This document shows positions 54,900 through 64,000 of a stretch of DNA of 64,000 nucleotides, piece after piece. How positions within the stretch are numbered: the first letter of the stretch is position 1; every line of letters begins with the position of its first letter. A program made the position numbers and the translations under genes. The stretch is from Megascapheus bottae (lineage: Eukaryota > Chordata > Mammalia > Rodentia > Geomyidae). Where the stretch lies: NCBI GenBank assembly GCA_024803745.1, contig JANJXV010000159.1:432498-496497 (forward strand). The letters are read 5' to 3'. The notes beneath the pieces are model-generated. The model searched no databases. It saw only the letters and a program-made list of their open reading frames with translations, and was not told the origin of the DNA.

Positions 54900-56340
54900 G
54901 ACTTCACACACTTCCATTCTATGACTTCACACATTTCCATTCTATGACTTCACACACCTCCATTCTCTGACTTCACACACTACCATTCTGGGTTCACACA
55001 CCTCTATTCTGAGATTTCACACATCTCCATTCTGTGACTTCACACACCTCCATTCTGTGACTTCACACACTTCCATTCTGTGACTTCACAAACCTCCATT
55101 CTATGACCTCACACAACCTCTTTCTATGATTTCACACACCTCCATTCTGTGACTTCACACATCCATTTTGACTTCACACACCTCCAATATATGACTTCAA
55201 ACACCTCAATTCTGTGACTTCTCACACCTCCATGCTATGATTTCAAACCGTCCATTCTGTGAGTTCAAACACCTCCATTTTATGACTTCACCCACTTCCA
55301 TTCTATGACTTCACACACCTCCATTCTGTGACTTTACACACCTCCATTCTGATTTCACACACCTCAATTCTGGGACTTCACACACCTCCTAGCTGTGACT
55401 TCCCCCACCTCCATTCTGTGACTTCACACACCTCCATTCTATGACTTCACACACCTCCATTCTATGACTTCACACACGTCCATTCTGTGACTTCACACAC
55501 CTCCATTCTATGACTTCACACACCTCCATTCTGACTTCACACACCTCCATTCTCTGACTTCACACACTTCCATTCTGAGTTCACACACCTCTATTCTGTG
55601 ATTTCACACATCTCCATTCTGTGACTTCACACACCTCCATTCTGTGACTTCACACACTTCCATTCTATGACTTCACACACCTTCATTCTATGATTTCACA
55701 CACCTCCATTCTGTGACTTCACAAACCTCCATTCTATGACCTCATACACCCTCATTCTATGATGTCACACACCTCCATTCTATGACTTCACACATCCATT
55801 TTGACTTCACACACCTCCAATATATGACTTCAAGCACCTCAATTCTGTGACTTCACGCACCTCCATTCTATGATTTCAAACCGTCCATTCTGTGACTTCA
55901 CACACCTCCATTTTATGACTTCACACACTTCCATTCTATGACTTCACACATCTGCATTCTGTGACTTTACACACCTCCATTCTGAGTTCACACACCTCAA
56001 TTCTTGGACTTCACACACCTCCAATCTGTGACTTCCCCCACATCCATTCTGTGACTTCACACACCTCCATTCTATGACTTCACACACCTCCATTCTATGA
56101 CTTCACACACGTCCATTCTGTGACTTCACACACCTCCATTCTATGACTTCACACACCTCCATTGTGACTACACACACTACCATTCTATGAGTTCACACAC
56201 CTCCATTCTGACTTCACACACCTCCATTCTATGACTTCACACACCTCCATTCTATGACTTCACACACCTCCTTTCTATGACATCACCCAACTCCATTCTA
56301 TGACTTCACACCTCCATTCTGACTTCACACACCTCCATTC
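54900..56340 (+). repeat. ~3.1-kb-lag HOR, left copy
   Basis: Two TTTCAAACCGTCC sub-blocks (55241 and 55874, 633 bp apart) followed by TTGTGACTACACACACTACC (near 56161) and CATCACCCAACTCC (56281). The same series recurs at lag 3042 (55241 with 58283), then 3130 (55874 with 59004, 56161 with 59291, 56281 with 59411). Confidence 0.8.
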
Positions 56341-56699
56341 TGACTTCACAAACCTCCATTATAAGACTTCACACACCTCCATTCTATGACTTCACATACC
56401 TCCATTCTATGCCTTCACACACCTCCATTCTGTGACTTCACACACCTCCATTCTGTGCCTTCACACACCTCCATTCTATGACTTCACACATCTCCATTCT
56501 ATGTCTTCACACACCTCCATTCTTTGACTTCACACACCTAAATTCTGAGTTGACACATCTCCATTCTGTGACTTCACACACCTCCATTCTGACTTCACAC
56601 ATCTCCATTCTATGACTTCACACACCTTCATTTTTACTTTACAAACATCCATTCTATATCTTCACACACCTCCATTTTATGACTTCACACACCTCCATT

Positions 56700-57540
56700 C
56701 AGTGACTTCACACACCTCCATTCTATGACTTCACACACTTCAATTGTGACGTCACACACCTCCATTCTATGAGTTCACACACCTCCATTCTGACTTCACA
56801 CACCTCCATTCTATGACTTCACACACCTCCATTCTGAATTCACTCAGCTCCATTCTGTGCCTTCACAAAACTCTATTCTATGATTTCACACACCTCCATA
56901 CTATGACTTCACACAACTCCATCTATGACTTCACACACCTCCATTCTGACTTCACACACCTTTATTCTATGACTTCGCACACCTCCATTCTGACATCACA
57001 CACCTCCATTCTATGACTTCACAGACCTCGAGTCTGTGATTTCACTCACATGCACTCTATGACTTCACACTCCTCCATTCTATGACTTCCCACACCTCCT
57101 TTCTATGACTTCACCCACCTCCAATCTATGACTACACACCTCCATTCTGACTTCACACACCTCCATTCCGTGACTTCACACACCTCCATTCCATGACTTC
57201 ACACACCTTCATTTTTACTTCAGAAACATTCACACACCTCCATTCTATGACTTCACAAACCTCCATTCTGTGACTTCACACATGCATTTTGACTTCACAC
57301 ACCTCCAATATATGACTTCAAACACCTCAATTCTGTGACTTCACACAACTCCATTCTATGACTTCATAACGTCCATTCTGTGACTTCACACAGCTCCATA
57401 CTATGACTTCACACACTTCCATTCTATGACTTCAAACACCTCCATTCTGTGCCTTTACACACCTCCATTGTGAGTTCACACACCTCCATTCTGTGACGTC
57501 ACACACCTCTATTCTGTCACTTACCACACCTCCATTCTAT
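56700..57540 (+). repeat. CATAACGTCC module, copy 4
   Basis: CATAACGTCC at 57365, 3332 bp after copy 3. The left part (about 56280-57020) also matches 52160-52900 at a lag of about 4.07-4.12 kb. Confidence 0.72.
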
Positions 57541-57939
57541 GACTTCATACACCTCCATTCTGACTTCACACACCTCCATTCTATGACTTCGCACACCTCC
57601 CTTCTGATTTCACACACCTCCATTCTGTGACTTCACACACCTCCATTCAATGACTTCACACACCTACATTCTTTGACTTCACACACCTCCAATCTGACAT
57701 CACACACCTCCATTCCATGATTTCACAGACCTCGAATCTGTGACTTCACTCACCTGCACTCTATGACTACCCACACCTCTTTCTATGACTTCACCCACCT
57801 CCAATCTATGACTACACACCTCCATTCTGACTTCACACACCTCCATTCTGTGACTTCACACTCCTCCATTCTATGACTTCACACACCTCCATTCTATGAC
57901 TTCACAAACCTCCATTCTGTGACTTCACACACCTCCATT

Positions 57940-59460
57940 CTGACTTTACACACTTCCATTCTATGACTTCACACATTTCCATTCTATGACTTCACACACC
58001 TCCATTCTCTGACTTCACACACTACCATTCTGAGTTCACACACCTCTATTCTGTGATTTCACACATCTCCATTCTGTGACTTCACACACCTCCATTCTGT
58101 GACTTGACACACTTGCATTCTGTGACTTCACAAACCTCCATTCTATGATCTCACACACCCTCTTTCTATGATTTCACACACCTCCATTCTATGACTTCAC
58201 ATATCTATTTTGACTTCACACACCTCCAATATATGACTTCAAACACCTCAATACTGTGACTTCACACACCTCCATTCTATGATTTCAAACCGTCCATTCT
58301 GTGAGTTCAAACACCTCCATTTTATGACTTCACACACTTCCATTCTATGAGTTCACACACCTCCATTCTGTGACTTTACACACCTCCATTCTGATTTCAC
58401 ACAGCTCAATTCTGGGACTTCACACACCTCCTATCTGTGACTTCCCCCACCTCCATTCTGTGACTTCACACACCTCCATTCTATGACTTCACACACCTCC
58501 ATTCTATGACTTCACACACGTACATTCTGTGACTTCACACACCTCCATTCTATGACTTCACACACCTCCATTTTGACTACACACACTACAATTCTATGAG
58601 TTCACACACCTCCATTCTGACTTCACACACCTCCATTCTATGACTTCACACACCTCCATTCTGACTTCACACACCTCCATTCTCTGACTTCACACACTTC
58701 CATTCTGAGTTCACACACCTCTATTCTGTGATTTCACACATCTCCATTCTGTGACTTCATACACCTCCATTCTGTTACTTCACACACTTCCATTCTATGA
58801 ATTCACACACCTTCATTCTATGATTTCACACACCTCCATTGTGTGACTTCACAAACCTCCATTCTATGACCTCACACACCCTCATTCTATGATTTCACAC
58901 ACCTCCATTGTATGACTTCACACATCCATTTTGACTTCACACACCTCCAATATATGACTTCAAACACCTCAATTCTGTGACTTCACACACCTCCATTCTA
59001 TGATTTCAAACCGTCCATTCTGTGACTTCATACACCTGCATTTTATGACTTCACACACTTCCATTCTATGACTTCACACATCTCCATTCTGTGCCTTTAC
59101 ACACCTCCATTCTGAGTTCACACACCTCAATTCTGGGACTTCACACACCTCCAATCTGTGACTTCCCCCACCTCCATTCTGTGACTTCACACACCTCCAT
59201 TCTATGACTTCACACACCTCCATTGTATGACTTCACACACGTACATTCTGTGACTTCACACACCTCCATTCTATGACTTCACACACCTCCATTGTGACTA
59301 CACACACTACCATTCTATGAGTTCACACACCTCCATTCTGACTTCACACACCTCCATTCTATGACTTCACACACCTCCATTCTATGACTTCACACACCTC
59401 CTTTCTATGACATCACCCAACTCCATTCTATGACTTCACACCTCCATTCTGACTTCACAC
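57940..59460 (+). repeat. ~3.1-kb-lag HOR, right copy
   Basis: Partner of 54900-56340. Its two TTTCAAACCGTCC sub-blocks (58283 and 59004) are 721 bp apart against 633 bp in the partner, a gain or loss of about four monomers. Confidence 0.8.
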
Positions 59461-59989
59461 ACCTCCACTCTGTGACTTCACACACCTCCATTATATGACT
59501 TCACACACCTCCATTCTATGACTTCACATACCTCCATTCTATTCCTTCACACACCTCCATTCTGTGACTTCACACACCTCCATTCTATGCCTTCACACAC
59601 CTTCATTCTTACTTCAGAAACATCCATTCTATGACTTCACACACCTCCATTCTATGACTTCACAAACCTCCATTCTGTGACTTCACACACCTCCATTGTG
59701 ACTTCACACACTTCCATTCTATGACTTCACACACTTCCATTCTTTGACTTCACACACCTCCATTCTCTGACTTCACACACTACCATTTTGAGTTCATACA
59801 CCTCTATTCTGTGATTTCACACATCTCCATTCTGTGACTTCACACACCTCCATTCTGTGACTTCACACACTTCCATTCGATGACTTCACACACCATCATT
59901 CTATGATTTCACACACCTCCATTCTGTGACTTCACAAACCTCCATTCTATGACCTCACACACCCTCATTCTATGATTTCACACACCTCC

Positions 59990-60931
59990 ATTCTGTGACT
60001 TTACACACCTCCATTCTGATTTCACACACCTCAATTCTGGGACTTCACACACCTCCTATCTGTGACTTCCCCCAGCTCCATTCTGTGACTTCACACACCT
60101 CCATTCTATGACTTCACACACCTCCATTGTGACTACACACACTACCATTCTATGAGTTCACACACCTCCATTCTGACTTCACACACCTCCATTCAGTGAC
60201 TTCACACACCTCCATTCAGTGACTTCACACACCTCCATTCTATGACTTCACACACCTCCATTCTGTGACTTCACACACCTCCATTCTATGACTTCACACA
60301 CTTCCATTGTGACGTCACACACCTCCATTCTATGAGTTCACACACCTCCATTGTGACTTCACATACCTCCATTCTACGACTTCACACACCTCCATTCTGA
60401 ATTCACACAGCTCCATTCTGTGCCTTCACAAAACTCTATTCTATGATTTCACACAACTCCATTCTGTGACTTTACACACCTCCATTCTGATTTCACACAC
60501 CTCAATTCTGGGACTTCACACACCTCCTATCTGTGACTTCCCCCAGCTCCATTCTGTGACTTCACACACCTCCATTCTATGACTTCACACACCTCCATTG
60601 TGACTACACACACTACCATTCTATGAGTTCACACACCTCCATTCTGACTTCACACACCTCCATTCAGTGACTTCACACACCTCCATTCAGTGACTTCACA
60701 CACCTCCATTCTATGACTTCACACACCTCCATTCTGTGACTTCACACACCTCCATTCTATGACTTCACACACTTCCATTGTGACGTCACACACCTCCATT
60801 CTATGAGTTAACACACCTCCATTGTGACTTCACATACCTCCATTCTACGACTTCACACACCTCCATTCTGAATTCACACAGCTCCATTCTGTGCCTTCAC
60901 AAAACTCTATTCTATGATTTCACACAACTCC
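59990..60931 (+). repeat. 471-bp tandem duplication (two units)
   Basis: Units 59990-60460 and 60461-60931 match at an exact lag of 471 bp: CCATTCTGAT at 60011 with 60482, and the TGCCTTCACAAAACTC monomer at 60421 with 60892. Very few differences are visible, for example GAGTTCACACACC against GAGTTAACACACC near 60808. After 60932 the second copy changes to CATACTATGAC while the first reads CATTCTGTGAC. It is a recent exchange product in an otherwise diverged region. Confidence 0.9.
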
Positions 60932-62880
60932 ATACTATGACTTCACACAACTCCATCTATGACTTCACACACCTCCATTCTGACTTCACACACCTCTATT
61001 CTATGACTTCGCACACCTCCATTCTGACATCACACACCTCCATTCTATGACTTCACAGATCTCGAATCTGTGATTTCACTCACATGCACTCTATGACTTC
61101 ACACTCCTCCATTCTATGACTTCCCACACCTCCTTTCTATGACTTCACCCACCTCCATTCGATGACTACACACCTCCATTCTGACTTCACACACCTCCAT
61201 TCTGTGACTTCACACACCCCCAATCTATGAGTTCACATACCTCCATTCTATGACTTCACACACCTTCATTCTTACTTCAGAAACATCCATTCTATGACTT
61301 CACACACCTCCATTCTATGACTTCACAAACCTCCATTCTGTGACTTCACACACCTCCATTCTGAGTTCACACAACTCCATTCGTTGACTTCACACACCTC
61401 CATTCTGACTTCACACACCTCCATTCTATGACTTCACACACTTCCATTCTATGACTTCATACACCTCCATTCTGTGACTTCACACACCTCCATTCTGAGT
61501 TCACACACCTCCATTCTGTGACTTCACACACCTCCAATCTGTGACTTCACACAGCTCCAAACTGTGACTTCACACACCTCCATTCTATGACTTCACACAC
61601 ATCCATTCTGTGACTTCACACACCTCCATTCTATGACCTCACACACCCTCTTTCTATGATTTCACACACCTCCATTCTATGACTTCACACATCCATTTTG
61701 ATTTTACACACCTCCAGTATATGACTTCAAACACCTCAATTCTGGGATTTCACACACCTCCATTCTATGACTTCATACCGTCCGTTCTGTGACATCACAC
61801 ACCTCCATTCTATGACTTCACACACTTCCCTTCTATGACTTCACACACCTCCATTCTGTGACTTTACACACCTCCATTCTGGGTTCACACACCTCCATTC
61901 TGTGACTTGACTTCACATTCCTGCAATCTGTGACTTCCACACCTCCATTCTGTGTCTTCATTCACCTCCATTCTATGACTTAACACACCTTCATTCTTAA
62001 TTCACAAACACCCATTCTATGACTTCACACACCTCCATTCTATGACTTCACACACCTCCATTCTGTGACTTCACACACCTCCATTCTATGACTTCAAACA
62101 CCTCCATTGTGACTACACACACCTCCATTCTATGAGTTCAACACCTCCATTCTGACTTCACACACCTCCATTCTGACTTCACATACCTCCATTCTGAATT
62201 CACACAGCTCAATTCTGTGACTTCACAAAATTCCATTCTGACTTCAAACACCTCCATTGTATGTATTCACACACCTCCATTCTGTGACTTCACACACTTC
62301 CATTGTGACGTCACACACCTCCATTCTATGAGTTCACACACCTCCATTCTATGACTTCACACACCTCCATTCTGACTTCACAAACCTCTATTCTATGACT
62401 TCGCACACCTCCATTCTGACATCACACACCTCCAATCTATGACTTCACAGACCTCGAATCTGTGACTTCCCTCACCTCCACTCTATGACTTCACACTCCT
62501 CCATTCTATGACTTCCCACACATCCTTTCTATGACTTCACCCACCTTCATTCTATGACTTCACACCTCCATTCTGAATTCACACACTTCCATTCAGTGAC
62601 TTCACACACCTCCATTCAATGACTTCACACACCTCCATTCTATGACTTCACACACCTTCATTCTTACTTCAGAAACATCCATTCTATGACCTCACTCACC
62701 TCCATCTATGCCTTCACAAACCTCCATTCTGTGACTTCACACACCTCCATACTGAGTTCACAAAACTCCATTTGGTGACTTAACACACCTCCATTCTGAC
62801 TTCACACACGTCCATTCTATGACTTCACACCCTTCCATTCTGTGACTTCACACACCTCCATTCTGTGACTTCACACACCT
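60890..62880 (+). repeat. Long-range repeat, right copy (lag ~12.6-12.7 kb)
   Basis: Partner of 48200-50150. It carries a private join TGTGACTTGACTTCACATTCC near 61901-61921, where two monomer cores abut, a small slippage product. Confidence 0.8.
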
Positions 62881-64000
62881 CTATTCTGAGTTCACACACC
62901 TCCATTCTGTGACATCACACACCTCCATTCTATGACTTCACACACCTACATTCTATGACTTCACACATCCATTTTGACTTCACACACCTCCAATATATGA
63001 CTTCAATCAGCTCAATTCTCTGACTTCACACACCTCCATTCTATGACTTTAAACCCGTCCATTCAGTGACTTCACACACCTCCATTCAATGACTTCACCA
63101 ACCTCCATTCTATGACTTCACACACCTCCATTCTCCGACTTCACATCCCTCTAATTTGATTTCTCATACCTCCATTCTATAACTTCACAAACCTCACTTC
63201 GGGGACTTCACAATACTCCATACTATGACTTCACACACCTCCATCTATGACTTCACACACCTCCATTATGAGTTCACACACCTCCATTCTGTGACTTCAC
63301 ACACCTCCATTCTGACTTCACACACCTCCATTGTATGACTTCACCCACCTCCATTCTTTGACTTCACACACCTCCATTCTATGACTTCACACACCTCCAC
63401 TCTGTGACTTTACACACTTCCATTCTTTGACTTCACACACCTCCAATCTCTGAATTCACAAAATTCCATTGTGACGTCACACACCTCCATTCTATGAGTT
63501 CACACACCTCCATTCTATGACTTCACTCACCTCCATTCTATGACTTCACACACCTCCTTTCTGAGTTGACACACCTCCAATCTATGACTTCACACACCTC
63601 CAATCTGAATTCACACACCTCCATTCTATGACTTCACCCACCTCCATTCTATGACTTCACACACCTCCATTCTCCGACTTCACACCCCTCTAATTTGATT
63701 TCTCATCCTCCATTCTATGACTTCACAAAACTTCCTTCGGTGACTTCACAATACTCCATTCTTTGACTTCCCACATCTACATTCTATGACTTCACACTCC
63801 TCAATTCTGACTCACACAACTCCATTCTGTGACTTCACAAAACTTCATTCTATGATTTCACATATCTCCATACTATGACTTCACAAACCTCCATTCTGAG
63901 TTCACACACCTCCATTCTGTGACTTCACACACCTCCATTCCAGCTTCACACACCTCCATTGTATGACTTCACACCCCTCCATTCTGTGCCTTCACACACC

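Larger units (their letters stand above)
1..64000 (+). repeat. Tandem satellite array, 21/23-bp monomer, spanning the window
   Basis: Seen directly: the window is head-to-tail copies of a monomer made of TGTGACTTCACA followed by CACCTCCATTC (23 bp), with TATGACTTCACA as an equally common start and a 21-bp form that lacks the TG or TA dinucleotide. The C/T/A-rich strand is always the + strand and I saw no inverted block. Common variants of the TGACTTCA core are TGAGTTCA, TGAATTCA, TGATTTCA, TGACGTCA and TGACATCA. The only non-satellite DNA is the five copies of a 318-bp element between 25.2 and 43.4 kb. No genes, tRNAs or rRNAs are visible. The array runs off both ends of the window. The genomic location (subtelomeric, pericentromeric or interstitial) cannot be told: I saw no TTAGGG tracts, alpha-satellite-like 171-bp periodicity or CENP-B box. 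I do not recognise the family by name. Confidence 0.97.
43420..64000 (+). repeat. LTR-free distal array with older, mixed HOR modules
   Basis: About 20.6 kb of satellite with no LTR and no gene. Module markers absent or rare in the left half appear repeatedly: CTCCAATATATGACTTC (near 46003, 47281, 51189, 53971, 55186, 55814, 57306, 58228, 58947, 62990), TTTCAAACCGTCC (near 47339, 54795, 55241, 55874, 58283, 59004) and CATAACGTCC. The modules overlap and are shuffled, so no single HOR length fits the whole stretch. Individual duplications that I could place are listed separately. Confidence 0.85.

Noticed and set aside
1..64000. CRISPR array
   Set aside because: Direct repeats of 21-23 bp are present, but they abut with no unique spacers, and no cas genes or leader are present.
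1..64000. Centromeric or telomeric satellite identity
   Set aside because: No TTAGGG runs, no 171-bp periodicity and no CENP-B-like box were seen. Location cannot be inferred from the monomer alone.

Overview
The whole 64 kb window is one G-poor tandem satellite (minisatellite-type) array from a eukaryotic genome, most likely a mammal. I find no gene that I can support. The basic monomer is 23 bp: TGTGACTTCACA followed by CACCTCCATTC. It has a 2-bp-shorter 21-bp form and many point variants. On the + strand the consensus has 9 C but only 2 G per 23 bases, and this strand bias holds from end to end without inversion. The mammalian assignment is an inference. It rests on the one non-satellite sequence present, a 318-bp element that looks like a solo LTR of a class II (ERVK/IAP-like) endogenous retrovirus.

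Layout. (1) 1-1992 is a block that recurs almost unchanged at 18228-20219. (2) 1993-9060 holds older, diverged higher-order repeats (HORs) of roughly 1.6-1.8 kb. (3) 9061-18180 is a young HOR array of four 2280-bp units, with near-perfect identity from about 9.34 to 17.04 kb. (4) 18228-24350 is an older HOR of about 2.3 kb. (5) 21584-35560 is a nested segmental tandem duplication (lags 5031 and 3991 bp) carrying LTR copies 1-3. (6) 35561-44210 carries LTR copies 4 and 5 in a second duplication (lag about 3155 bp), with a mosaic junction between them. (7) 43420-64000 is LTR-free, more diverged array with HOR modules of roughly 2.7-3.3 kb, local duplications of 224, 359 and 471 bp, and a long-range repeat at about 12.6-12.7 kb.

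How it fits together. The LTR inserted once into a standard monomer: it starts TG, ends CA, and has a 6-bp target-site duplication, ACCTCC. It was then carried passively to five positions by unequal exchange. It therefore serves as a dated marker of how the array grew: copies 2 and 3 are closest, copy 1 joins them, and copies 4 and 5 form a second pair. The short open frames (TSHTSIL-type repeats, and 73-residue frames on both strands of the LTR) are by-products of repeat structure. There is no CRISPR array, tRNA, rRNA or bacterial feature. I did not find a new molecular system. The noteworthy content is the multi-scale array architecture, the LTR clock, and a dyad-symmetric monomer core one base away from a CRE/ATF site.
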